Source: Dipteris shenzhenensis
Lineage: Eukaryota > Polypodiophyta > Polypodiopsida > Gleicheniales
Length of the DNA: 64,000 nucleotides
Assembly (NCBI GenBank): GCA_047967505.1
Contig: CM106540.1
Strand: one strand, 5' to 3'
Shown: piece by piece, positions 46,979 to 56,656 of the stretch
How positions within the stretch are numbered: position 1 is the first letter of the stretch
Layout: every line of letters starts with the position of its first letter
Notes under the pieces: generated by a model
What the model was told of the DNA's origin: nothing
The model's input: the letters and a program-made list of their open reading frames with translations, nothing else
The model's database searches: none
Translations under genes and position numbers: made by a program

Positions 46979-48430
46979 GATGCAAATGAAGCAAAAATCC
47001 CAAATGCTAGTGCCTACAAGAGAGAATCAGACCAAATACCAGGTGCACCCAAATGTGTATGCCACAATAGAGTGAAATATCACCAAAACTCATGTCTCAA
47101 AGCATTTGACTCATGTGCATATACTATGTATCCATATGAGCAAATCTGGCCCAAAAGAAAATGGCAACTGCAATGGCAATCCAAAATGCCAATAAGTGCC
47201 AAATGACTCAAGCATAAACACCATCCACTGGCATATGCATTAATAATATCTCATCCAAGAGAGCATAGCACTATCAGTGCATCACCTGCAATGTGTCAAA
47301 GCTGTCCCTCAACATAAAATAGCATCCATGTGAAAATCGTCCATAAAAATAGCATCCCACAAGGCAATTTGGGCCTATCAGTGCATCCAATAAGGACCAC
47401 AATGCATCCAAATGGCCTATAAATCATCCACTACAACCCAATGCACACCACAAATGAGCCCATACTACTCAAACTGCAACCAGACTGATCTACATAAGGT
47501 ATGCTCAAGAAATCATAGTCCCATGGTAATGACCGCTACCTAAAATAGGACCTGAGATGCCTCAAAACATGGGCGCCGTTGCATAATCAGACTCAGCAAG
47601 AAAATCTACAAATATCTCTCTTCTGCCGGAACTCCAAAATCCCAACCGATGAGTGAGAAATGGGAGTCAATACTTATCCATTGCCATGTGGCATAAATCT
47701 AAGGTTTCAAAACCTTAGAATGAAAAATGCATAACAGAGAGACGAAATCGAATACACAGAGATCTATAACTATGAAAATCCTCCACCGAATCATGTAAGA
47801 ACTGACAGGTAGAGGTTTTTGGGCATTTGGAATGCAATGGGATAGACGGTTTTGGAAACCGTGGTCTCAATCACTGGGTCCAACACACGGACTGAAAAAC
47901 GTTTTTGGAAACAGAGCTATTTGTAAACTCCACCGGAGTGTGAATGATGAGCAACATAGAAGTTTTAGGACCTCTTGAGTCCATTGGAACTAACAGATCT
48001 GCAAATGGTTGCTCCAAACTTGAGTTTCAACACCCGGGCAGAAAAACGTAGAAACTGACACAGTGAGTTAGAAATCCAATGAAATGATCCCAGATTCAAA
48101 AATGAAGGTGTTTCCAAGCTCCTGAAGTGAAGTGGAAACAAAAGCAAGCAATACTTGCCTCTACAAGTCAATACGGAGTCTCTGTCATCGAACGAAATAG
48201 GGAAAAGCTCAAAAAACGACTTTTTCTTTGAAAACACTTAACAGGCTCTCAAAACCACTTCGCAAAACCAAAGTGACTTTTCCAAAGGTTCCTCCAAGGT
48301 CTCTGCACACTCGGATGCAAGTAAAGTCACCCACAAAGTTTCCATAGAGCTTCTCCTTCCTCCCACAAAGCTGCTGAGCTTCTAAGCATTCACGTATGCT
48401 CAGCTAGATCACCCGAGCTCTAATACTAGT
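46979..48430 (-). other. Leader and primer region of copia A2
   Basis: Matches the A1 leader over its length. The primer site next to the LTR reads TAGTATTAGAGC, one more mismatch than A1. The frame at 47965-48237 on this strand is leader sequence, not a gene. Confidence 0.75.
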
Positions 48431-48603
48431 TGAGAGTGCTCTCAACGAAAGCAAGAATGGAAGAGGGAGAGAGAGAGAGACAGAGAGCCACACAAATTTT
48501 GGTGGGTGCAGAACCACCCTAATCTTCTTTTTCATTCATTTATATATGTGTTTGAGTATTGTACATAAGCGGGGTAAAGGCACAGTGACCTTTACCCCCC
48601 ACA
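48431..48603 (-). repeat. 5' LTR of copia A2
   Basis: 173 bp, TGTGGGGGGTAAAGGTCACT...GAGAGCACTCTCA. It is diverged from the A1 LTRs at more sites than they differ from each other (for example TTTACCCCGCTTATG versus TTAACCCCAGTTATG). Confidence 0.9.
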
Positions 48604-49229
48604 GGAGCAGGAGGATGCTCGTTTTCAAGCACTTCAACAATAGGTACAAAAGGAACAAGCTCAATTTGAGGCTGAGAAACAAGCTCAAGACCCAATCGAT
48701 GACTTGGCTCCACAAAGTATTGATAACACAGTATTAGATAAAGTGGGACAAAAGTTGCATTTTGGGAATTTCGAAATTGGGTGGATTTCATTAAAATTGG
48801 GAAAAGCTTCATTAAATTTGGGAAAATTTCCATTGATTGTGGGAATTTTACCAATATTGAATAAGCTAATATTTGGAATTCCAATGATTATGAAAAACTT
48901 CATTGGTTGTGAAACAGTTCATTGCATATAAAAACCGAAATAAAGCATTTGTGGCAGAGTTTGAAAATCATGTATTTGGTGGTGTTAATAAACACCCTCT
49001 AGGGACAACATGTATATTCTACTTGAGGTGTTAATTAACACAGTTGGTGGTGTTAACAAACACCATGCATAGTGAGTTCCACTAGAAACAAAGCAGTTGG
49101 TGGTGAAGGTCAGCTTCTAAAAATTGTCATATTAATAATATGCAAATACCCATTGACAAGATAACAACAATTGAGAAACATCACATGAGAACACACCTTA
49201 CAATGGAAGTTTGGGAGATTAAGAGGGAG
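48604..49229. other. Spacer with palindromic motifs and a Q-rich frame
   Basis: On the plus strand the start reads QEQEDARFQALQQ, then TAG, then VQKEQAQFEAEKQAQDP, a Gln-rich helical fragment of unknown origin. A local 15-20-bp repetition follows (TTGGGAAAAGCTTCATTAAA / TTGGGAAAATTTCCATTGAT). Three palindrome-like GGTGTTAA...AACACC boxes lie at 48981-49064. This could be the 3' end of the transposon that follows on the minus strand. Confidence 0.45.
48981..49064. repeat. Cluster of three GGTGTTAAnnAACACC boxes
   Basis: GGTGTTAATAAACACC (48981-48996), GGTGTTAATTAACAC (49027-49041) and GGTGTTAACAAACACC (49049-49064) are each nearly self-complementary. They lie close together 170-250 bp beyond the end of the DUF7869-like gene. 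They may be protein-binding or subterminal sites, or chance repeats. Confidence 0.6.
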
Positions 49230-50079
49230 AAAATTGACACCATTTTCTATGCTCTAATACCAAGCAAGCTCTCCTGTGCTTTGATACATATGCTCTGTGG
49301 AATCTTGATCTTCTTGGGTCTTTTATGGATTTTGATGTCCATGACCAGACAATTGCATCAATACACTCCCATACCTGTGGATCCAACCTATTCTCTGCCC
49401 AATACTTGTTCTAGCAATCAACATAGGCATCTGCATCACTGAGCCCCTTTCTCTTAACTAATGGTGCCCAATACTGAATTAATAATTTCTTGAAATTAGG
49501 AGAAGCAACATCCATCTCGGCACTTGATATGGCAACCCCAAGCCATATGGGGTATATAGGATCTGATGGCCTAACCAAGACGAAGTCACCTTGCTTAACA
49601 TCCACCATTGGTCTAAACTCTTCCCTTGGCTTACCTTTTAAAGGCCCACAATAGTGATCATTCCATTCCTCATAGCCTTGGAAATCATTAATGCAAGCAT
49701 ATATATCATCCTCCTCATCAGGAGATTGTGTTCTTGGCCAAAACTCTCTATACACTCCTATCTTTGAGATGTTTTCCTGTTCGAGCTCATCGATCATGGT
49801 TTTCCAATAGTCTATCACCTGCCTAATGTAGGACTCATAGGATGCATTTTTTCCACTTACACATCTCTCCCAAAACTTAATGTAATCCTTTATCCCTGAT
49901 ATTACTTGCAAGTGATCTCTCACAAATGCAGCCATTGGCAGTATATCCGGACAACCTGTTGGCAACAATGATCGACCCTCACTATCTTTCTTCCATAGCT
50001 CAATTCCCCCTTCAATGGGCATCCAATTCGGTGATTTTAGATGCACCTTGTACTGCATCATTGGTCTATCACCTTGCAT
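49230..50079 (-). pseudogene. DUF7869-like protein, C-terminal region
   Basis: The frame from 50079 starts MQGDRPMMQYKVHLKSPNWM and is open to 49411, ending at TAG after DADAYVDC. The same frame continues with NKYWAENRLDPQVWECIDAI to ~49230. The block VKQGDFVLVRPSDPIYPIWL looks like a small beta-barrel (BAH- or SH3-like) near the C terminus. It would be joined to the core at 50092 without the two intervening stops. The role of this part is unknown; it may bind chromatin or DNA. Confidence 0.55.
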
Positions 50080-50091
50080 GTAAAATCAAAA

Positions 50092-50858
50092 TTATAATGG
50101 CTTTGCATGTCCAACTAGCATTTCTTGCCCATCACATAGGTAGCCATCCACATAATCCTTGAAGTTAGGAACTCGTGTAAGAACAAATGGTGCCGGTGAA
50201 GATGATGTACATTTTTTGAATGTATCCATCAGATGCGGGAAAGTGAATGTTTGTCCCACACGTAAGCTCTCAGAAAACCTGCTAAACATTGCATCAATGT
50301 CCTCATGTGTGTGCCCTACCATCAAGAAGCCCAATTGAACTGTCTTGAAAATGCCCCTTGCTACAAGAAGAGAAAGGTATGCAAACAAGTATCTATTTTT
50401 GTTCTCAGACCCACAATTATCTAGTTGGAGTAGCAAGTTCTCTGGCAACTTTTGGAATGGTGGCTCAATAGCAACACTCTCCTCTAAAGAGGGTGGGTTT
50501 TCTCTTGTATTTGATGGAAAAAAATTCATACATGTGTCTGAAGCCCTTGCAATGGAAGTTGTCATGGCCTCTGTGATAGACTTCGGGTCACTTTCCGATA
50601 CAGTTTCTAGATTTGCATCTGTGATCATGACATCTACATTTTCAGACAAGCTAGCTCCACTTGTGGAAACATGTGCACCTTTAGAACTGTAATGGGAGTC
50701 CAAAGCGTTTCTTGAACATAGAGCATTCAAAAGGCGAGCATTGCTTCTAGAAATCCCATTGGTAGCAAGGTCTCCAAGGTCATGCATATCCATCCTCTCG
50801 AGGTTGCGCAAACAAATTGAGAGCTATCCAATCATCAGGTTGGGATCAGATGTTGGGA
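50092..50858 (-). pseudogene. DUF7869-like protein, core with LDN and GHTHEDID motifs
   Basis: After the frameshift and a TAG the frame continues LSICLRNLERMDMHDLGDLA. A ~90-residue Ser/Thr-rich insert (GAHVSTSGASLSENVDVMIT) precedes LLLQLDNCGSENKNRYLFAY (Asp codon at 50419-50421). Then comes LGFLMVGHTHEDIDAMFSRF (HTHEDID at 50293-50313). These two blocks are the hallmark of DUF7869 proteins; LDN and the ED/D cluster are candidate metal ligands. It ends GHAKPL followed by TAA and TGA before the next frame. The gene is clearly decayed but the motifs are intact. Confidence 0.65.
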
Positions 50859-51722
50859 TCACCATTGAGCGTGGTGTCCATAATGACCATTTCCATGCCC
50901 ATGGGTAATCATTCCAATGAGTGAAACCTGTAATTGCCATGCAGAATCGGTGTCCTTGGACCTCACCCGAAGTCTTGGAATTGCCGTCTTTTTTTGGTCC
51001 ATCTTATCATGGATTATGCATACATACTTTTTTGGATCCATCTCAGAGTACCTACGCCATGCATAGTATAAGCTCCTGCAACTTTGTTGCTGTATCATAT
51101 GCATCTTTCTCTCTTCCATCAGCGAATTGCACTCATCTTGACTTTTTGTGGCTGCCAATTGAGCCTTGATCCAGCTGCACAAGCTACATTTAGAGAATTC
51201 ACTCGTCTTAGCAAGGGCTACATTTTTTAAGTCTGATTTCCAAATCTTGCCAAATGTGGATGTGGATAGGCTCTGATAACCACATTGATTAACTGAAGTG
51301 TTGACCTCACGTAGGACGTCTATCTTCTTATACACTTCAGGTATCACTTGCTGTGTCTCTCTAGAACCATCCTGCATGGTTCTACTCTTGTGAGGCATAT
51401 GCTCTGTGCTATTATCCACAAAGTGTTGAATGAGAGCCCTTCCCATACCTATATGCTCCCTGCTCCTCCTCATAATCCCTGAATTGCCATGCACATATCG
51501 CTGCACACCACTCTCAAATTGCTCCCTGTATCGATAAAATGATGTCCTTGGAATTCCATGCATCTCATACCATGCTCTACAATAGACATCCCGACCGTTT
51601 ATCCTGAAGTTGTAGCATATCCTCCCTGTGTAGTCATGATGCCAAGCCATTGACAACACATCATATATAAAGTTTGTACGAGACTCCAAGGAGCTGCCCC
51701 AAAAGTTCTTCCTTAGATTCAT
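50859..51722 (-). pseudogene. DUF7869-like transposase-like protein, N-terminal part
   Basis: A 287-codon frame starting at 51722 (MNLRKNFWGSSLESRTNFIY). YNFRINGRDVYCRAWYEMHG and RYREQFESGVQRYVHGNSGI are the domain shared with the partial gene at 3-863. KCSLCSWIKAQLAATKS has a CxxC, and SLYYAWRRYSEMDPKKYVCI precedes IHDKMDQKKTAIPRL. That stretch has an acidic residue (D) in the place where a first catalytic Asp would sit in an RNase H-like fold; this is inference. It ends HGHGNGHYGHHAQW at a one-base frameshift. In the next frame the family text resumes (MVIPTSDPNLMIG) with a TAG. Confidence 0.6.
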
Positions 51723-52582
51723 TAAGAGATCTCGCTCTGCATGTTGGCAACACCTACTCCCACAACAATCGATGGAAGAAACCTGCTCTGCACCGAATCT
51801 AGTGACATTTTGTACATTGGTGTTGGAGGCTCTCTTTGTTTAGGCACTCTGTTAATGAAAGTGTACCTTCTTTTCTTTGATGTTGGATCATCCCTTTTCA
51901 ACATTTGATCATTGACCAACTCATCTATACCAGCAACGTGGTCCATGGGCACATATTGTTGCAATGGGCTTCCTTCAAGTAAGGTAATCTGCTTGATGGG
52001 CCACTTTACTAGGCTGAGAGAGCTGACATCTTGCATAGAAGACCCTAAGTCACTTCCTCTAATTTGTTCTTTCTTTTCAATACCCACACCAATGCAATCG
52101 TTACCCAATAGGTCAAAGTTTATAGAGTCTCTCGGGAAAACATATAAGATCACACCTTCCCCCATGGTCTTTGTTTTGCTCTCATCCCATAAGACAACCT
52201 TTTTCTCTTTCCAAGATTCACGAATGAAATTGTCAGTTTCCAATGAAGAAATTGGCATTGCCTCAACATAAGGTCGCTCAAGCTCATTTGGTGCAGCTTC
52301 TTCAGTTACCGCATCATCTAAAGAATCACCAACATGTTTTACAGAGCCCTTAGGCCACTTGACAATGCTCCAAATTTCCTCACCAACAAGCACTGCATCC
52401 ATAGTGGGAAATGGCAAGAGCATTTCACTATTGATAGACTTCTCCACTATCACCGATACATTTTCTGTCCCAATCTTCACACCACTACAATAGGCCTCCG
52501 GATCTATTGCACACACTCCACCAATTCCAACCACTTCATTCCCCAGCCTCATCATGACCTTGTCCCCGCTTCTGATAGCCAT
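51722..52582 (-). CDS. Protein with two TNP1/En-Spm-like (Transposase_23-type) repeats
   Basis: A 286-codon open frame starting MAIRSGDKVMMRLGNEVVGI. Residues ~5-85 (VCAIDPEAYCSGVKIGTENV ... FPTMDAVLVGEEIWSIVKWP) follow the plan of the TNP1/En-Spm domain found in plant CACTA elements: a beta-rich opening, a G-x-x-x-G turn, and a closing I-x-W-P motif. Residues ~127-205 repeat it (KKVVLWDESKTKTMGEGVIL ... NDCIGVGIEKKEQ, closing SLVKWPIKQITLL). In CACTA elements such proteins bind subterminal repeats. Here six 36-bp repeats lie 0.5-1 kb upstream, a suitable target; that link is inferred. The tail is basic (DDPTSKKRRYTFINRVPKQR). The stop overlaps the next start (TAATG). There are no internal stops. 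Confidence 0.6.
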   Translation of the reverse strand: MAIRSGDKVMMRLGNEVVGIGGVCAIDPEAYCSGVKIGTENVSVIVEKSINSEMLLPFPTMDAVLVGEEIWSIVKWPKGSVKHVGDSLDDAVTEEAAPNELERPYVEAMPISSLETDNFIRESWKEKKVVLWDESKTKTMGEGVILYVFPRDSINFDLLGNDCIGVGIEKKEQIRGSDLGSSMQDVSSLSLVKWPIKQITLLEGSPLQQYVPMDHVAGIDELVNDQMLKRDDPTSKKRRYTFINRVPKQREPPTPMYKMSLDSVQSRFLPSIVVGVGVANMQSEIS

Positions 52583-53092
52583 CCCCTATCATTACGATTA
52601 CGGAGAATGAATTATGAACAAATTACAAACAAAGAATTTCATAAGACCATCAAACATGTCCTTCTAGAGGGGAAGAATGGCATTGGTGCAAATCTCTAGA
52701 ATGCATGAATGAGTCTACAATGAGACAAAGAGCATGCTTCTTGATAACAAGATTGTTGTAGGTAAGAAAACAAGGATTTCAAAACATAAGCATAGTAAAC
52801 ATATACACCTACACTATATAAAAATTAAAACATGTACACAATACTAAGCATGCAGAGAGAGAAACTTAGTTGGTCACATCATTCTTTAAAGAAGAAAATA
52901 TAAGTGAGTTCATTTCGCATGCACGTGAGCATCAAGCACAAATTGCTCATGTAGATGTAGATTGTAGATGGAATCTGCATTGTCTGACATCACTACAGTG
53001 CATGCATGAGAATGAGAATGCAAGGAGAGATGACACAAATGATGAACGAATGAGAAAGTGACGAGCTCTTACATAGAGATGAACCTAGTGTA
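52583..53092. other. 5' region of the candidate transposon, no gene
   Basis: AT-rich, no convincing frame. It would be the promoter and 5' leader of the TNP1-like ORF on the minus strand. A TTATATAGTGTAGG segment (minus strand, ~52810) is a possible TATA box. Confidence 0.35.
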
Positions 53093-53577
53093 ATGACACA
53101 GATGGCCGAATAAATGACCAAGTGTCGAAATCCTACATAACTTAAACAAACCCTACATAACTCCCCACTACCTAGAAATGACACACACGGCCAACTAAAC
53201 GACCAAGTGTCGAGTCCACTTCTACCTAGTAGTGCACACTTCTAAGAACGACACACATAGTCAAATAAATGACTAAGTGCCGAACTATACCTAGATATTG
53301 GTTGGAAAGGAAGGTGTTACATCTCAACAACACACACAGCCAAAAAGATGACCAAGTGCCGAGGAGAGTAACATACCTATGCGAACGACCCATCTTGCCA
53401 AATAAATGACAAAGGGCCGATAGCTAGGTACCATATATATGGCCTACTATTGTATTAGTTATAGTATTTTTGAACAACCTGATATGTCAAAAGTACAACA
53501 TCAGGACGAACATTTTTACATTACCTAGCTAAACTAGTGAGACGACTCATTATGTCGAATTAACGACACAAAGCCAA
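53093..53577. repeat. Six 36-bp repeats upstream of the TNP1-like ORF
   Basis: Copies at 53093-53128, 53178-53213, 53248-53283, 53327-53362, 53385-53420 and (diverged) 53542-53577. Each is 36 bp with the same parts: ACGACACACA, then GCCAAATAAATGA, then CCAAGTGCCGA. Spacers are unrelated and 22-121 bp long. Dispersed, equal-length repeats near the 5' end of a plant DNA transposon resemble subterminal binding sites of CACTA transposases. Confidence 0.85.
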
Positions 53578-53927
53578 ATCAAAACTATGAAATTAATCTT
53601 CAAAATAACATAATGATAAAGCCTAAATGTTTAAATTTTACATGAAGGCTGAAGGTTGAAGAGTGAAGGGAGATGAATGTGAGGGATCCTTACGCAGACC
53701 CACCATATATAAAATATATAGCCCATTGGGTTTCCACCTTAGTTAGCTGAGTTTGGTTTGAGACCCACATATAGGGTTCTTCTATTTCTTTGTACAAGAG
53801 TTCTTTTGGCTTTCACAACTAAGAAGAGGAAAATTGTTTTTAGCCTCCACCTTTGTGTGTATTCCCCCACTGTGTATGTGAGAAAGCCGCAAGTGAGACT
53901 CCTTCCTCCTCTCCCACTATCTTCACA

Positions 53928-53940
53928 TGGTATCAGAGCC
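53928..53940 (+). other. Primer-binding site of copia B2
   Basis: TGGTATCAGAGCC immediately after the LTR CA, complementary to initiator Met-tRNA. Confidence 0.88.
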
Positions 53941-54470
53941 TGGTTCGTGGTAAGGAGCTCAAGAAAGCAAACCAAGTTCGCGGTGTCCTAGTAAGAGGAC
54001 CAGTGTTGCTTTCCTTTTTTGAGTTTGGGAGCAAATCTCTGTAGGTAGCACAGCCAGAAAGTGCGAGAGTGCATTGTCTCAGATTGAGATGCCCTTCGCG
54101 GTGTGGCAAGAGGGCAATATATGCTACGGGTGTGGGCGAAGGCCTCGGTGACTTTATTTATTTGATTCGAGGCCATTTCAGGGCCCGGTTTGAAGGCAGA
54201 AGTTTCTACAAGCACTGAGAAAAAGGCCTTGTTTTGGCTATGCGAACATTGTCCTGCAGGTCGGTGAAAAGTTGTTGCTGAAATTGCATCGTATGCCTGT
54301 GCATAGAGATACTGAGAGTTATAGAATCATCCTTATGGCCTGTTGATGCAAAATCATCATTAGGAGGTGAATGTGTGGTCAAATACCACTTTCGTCAGTT
54401 TTGCAGATTTGCCAGTGTGAGGCAGAAGCTGTGTTTTTTGCAGTGACAGAATATTTTGCAGTGTTCTGTA

Positions 54471-55345
54471 ATGGCATCTGATTCTCTTTCACAGATTGTA
54501 ACTGAAAAGCTTGACAAGAACAACTTCCAAGCATGGAAGTTTAGAATGACGAATTTCCTTATGGGAAAAGGCTATTGGGAGTTCATTACAGGAAATGAAG
54601 AAGAACCAGTTCTTCCTAATGTTCCCAATCAACAGGAAATGCAGGCATTTAAAGGAAGGCATGAGAGAGCCAGAAAAGTTATGTACTGGCTGTCTATCAG
54701 TATTTCAGATTCTATGATTGTGCATATTCAGGATGCAAGTACGCCAAAGGAGGCATGGGATACTTTGGCAAAAATGTACAGCACAAATATGAAAGCCAGG
54801 AAAATGCAACTCAAGCAGGAGTTGCACAATGTGTAGAGAGAAAATATGAGCATCAATGACTACCACATGAGTCACCAGTGGAAGATGATGATCTAGTTTC
54901 TGTGACCTTGAATGGTTTAGGAAAGGATTATGCATAGTTCCGAACATCCATTGCCGTCTGTGAAAAATTTCTTGATTTTGAGCAGTTGTTTGCTCTTCTA
55001 ATTTTTAAAGAGCAGAGAAATGGTGGTGCATCTTCTTTAGGAGGAACTTCAAAAGAAGCTGTCTTCTACTCAAATGCTGGAAGAGGTAGAGGCAGAGGTA
55101 GAGGAGGCTGATTTGGAAGCCATGGTAGAAATCAAAATAGGTAGCAAACTCAAGAAAACCAGTCCTTTGGAGGAGGATGTGGTAATTCTAGAGGCAGGGG
55201 GAGCCAAAGAGGTCGTGGTGGATGGCAAAGAGGCCAAAATGCAAATAGCAATGTTGAATGCTACTATTGTGGTAAAATGGGTCATATGGCTAAAGACTGC
55301 TACAAAAAGCAGAATGACATTATGAATGGAAAATTGCAGTAAGGC
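54471..55345 (+). pseudogene. gag: Gag of copia B2
   Basis: The Met at 54471 begins MASDSLSQIVTEKLDKNNFQ. The first 121 codons are open, with VMYWLSISISDSMIVHIQDA and STPKEAWDTLAKMYSTNMKA. A TAG replaces the Gln of HNVQREN. About 40 bp are deleted after NDYHM (B1 has KVKKIADALASIG here), and a TAG follows GLGKDYA. A Gly/Arg-rich region follows, partly out of frame, then the intact knuckle CYYCGKMGHMAKDC (~55260-55300). B1 and B2 have different lesions, so they decayed independently. Confidence 0.83.
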
Positions 55346-55429
55346 AATTATGCATCCTCTAGTAGATAGGGTGATGACAGAAATGAGCATTTGTTTATGG
55401 TGCAGCACATGGCCAATTCTGTGACAAGT

Positions 55430-55556
55430 GTAGAAGAAAGCAATGATGTGTGGTATGTTGACTCAGGTGCATCAAACCACATGATAGGTCATGCAGAGTG
55501 GATGCAGGTTGCAAGGAAAATGGATAGACTAGGATACTCTAGTTCGTGGCTCAGTT
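55430..55556 (+). pseudogene. Protease start of copia B2
   Basis: The frame reads NDVWYVDSGASNHMIGHAEW, the retropepsin active site, then MQVARKMDRLGYSSSWLS and a stop. The last residues come from the LTR remnant, which marks the deletion point. Confidence 0.75.
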
Positions 55557-55754
55557 AGTATGCCACCTTAGTTAGCTGAGTTTGGTTTGAGACCCACATA
55601 TAGGGTTCTTCTATTTCTTTGTACAAGAGTTCTTTTGGCTTTCAAAACTAAGAAGAGGAAAACTGTTTTCAGCCTCCACCTTTGTGTGCATTCCCCCATT
55701 GTATATGTGAGAAAGCTGCAAGTGAGACTCCTTCTCTCCCACTATCTTCACACC

Positions 55755-56345
55755 CCCTACTATCCGTAGGCCAATGGCTTGGTGGAATCTACAAATCATA
55801 CATTCAAGTGGATTATTTTGCTATTGGTAAATGAGCACCGCATGGATTGGGATGATAAATTGCTGGCAGCGTTATGGGCTTACCGCACCTCATTCAAGGT
55901 AGCGAAATTGAGCATATCGTTTTGAGTTTGCGGGTTGTGGTGGAGGATAGGCTTCTTCTGCAAGAATCTATGGTGTTCTGGTTGGATGATATGCGGCTAG
56001 AGAGCTACTATTTGACTCTAGAGGTTCAAGCAAGGCAGAAGCGGAGGGTGGATTTGGCTTCGAAGAAAAAATCACTTGAGTTTGGGCAATTGGTGCTTCT
56101 GTTCGACACACCCCTTGGGCAGATGCCAGGGAAGCTGAAGTTGTGATGGTCTGGTCCATTCTGAATTTTTCATGATTGCGGGTCTACTTCATTCTATCTT
56201 AAGGATTTGCAAGGGCACGTACTTCCACATCCAATTAATGGTTTTTTACTACATCCATATCATCATGATGGTAGTCTTCAATGCCCATTTTGGATATCTA
56301 ATGAGGCACAGATTTTTTGGGTTGAGGTGGAGGTGGCAAATCAAT
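55755..56345 (+). pseudogene. Ty3/gypsy integrase remnant (second, different lineage)
   Basis: Frame text runs TPYYP, TAG (Gln expected), ANGLVESTNHTFKWIILLLV, then MDWDDKLLAALWAYRTSFKV, then a frameshift. MRLESYYLTLEVQARQKRRV and KSLEFGQLVLLFDTPLGQMP follow, the integrase C-terminal domain. The Glu of GLVES is the third DDE residue. It is not the same lineage as the element at 34-35 kb (ASHTDWAHKLR there). It starts exactly at the B2 LTR end. Confidence 0.85.
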
Positions 56346-56656
56346 CACATGAGGACATGAGGTAGAAGCGTTTGAGGCATGATGATAGCAATCTCCTGCG
56401 AGGTCTTGTCACAGTCGCCATGCAACTACCTATCGTCAAGGTGGGGTATTAGAAATCTGGATTGAAATTCTTGGGCATTTAATTTCATGTACCAGTTGCT
56501 TACTTGCTATTCCTCCTCGCACTTGCAGTTCTCTTGAGCTCTTTTGGCTTCCAATTTTTCTCTACATTCAGTGCTCTTTGCTTCATTCTGCTTTGCATCA
56601 CTATGGTGATGGCACATACATAGTTTCATCCCTTCATTCCACTGGTCTGTATTGAT

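Larger units (their letters stand above)
44635..48603 (-). mobile_element. Copia retrotransposon A2, 5' part (right of A1)
   Basis: Minus-strand element of the same family as A1. It has a 5' LTR at 48431-48603, a 1.45-kb leader, gag, protease and integrase, then the A1 insertion point, and continues at 37724-38766. The sequence across the A1 insertion rejoins exactly (STPTGIQSR in A1; CTCCCACAGGTAT + TGTATACAATC here). Its 3' LTR and RNase H are lost at the B1 end. It has many more lesions than A1 and so is older. Confidence 0.92.
49230..53600 (-). mobile_element. Candidate DNA transposon with TNP1-like and DUF7869-like genes
   Basis: The unit contains, on the minus strand, an ORF with two TNP1/En-Spm-like repeats (51722-52582), a broken DUF7869-like gene (49230-51722), and upstream a set of six 36-bp repeats (53093-53577). 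Coding order, one strand, a 4-base stop-start overlap and subterminal-type repeats suggest one element. Exact ends, terminal inverted repeats and target duplication were not found; copia B2 starts at 53734 and copia A2 at 48603. The boundary here is therefore a minimum. Confidence 0.5.
53734..55754 (+). mobile_element. Copia retrotransposon B2, gag-only deletion derivative
   Basis: Plus-strand element of the B1 family. A partial 5' LTR (53734-53927) ends TTCACA. Then come a primer site, leader, gag, zinc knuckle and protease start (WYVDSGASNHMIGHAEWMQ), after which the sequence jumps into a 3' LTR remnant (~55534-55754, also ending TTCACA). Integrase, RT and RNase H are gone. Both LTRs lack the first ~150 bp of the B1 LTR. 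The 3' LTR is followed at once by gypsy integrase (CCCCCTACTATCCG). Confidence 0.85.

Noticed and set aside
47965-48237. ORF of 90 codons on the minus strand
   Set aside because: It lies in the conserved untranslated leader of copia A2 and is not kept in A1.
55474-55560. B2 protease joined to an intact pol
   Set aside because: The sequence after GHAEWMQVARKM moves straight into LTR sequence; no integrase or RT of this family follows.
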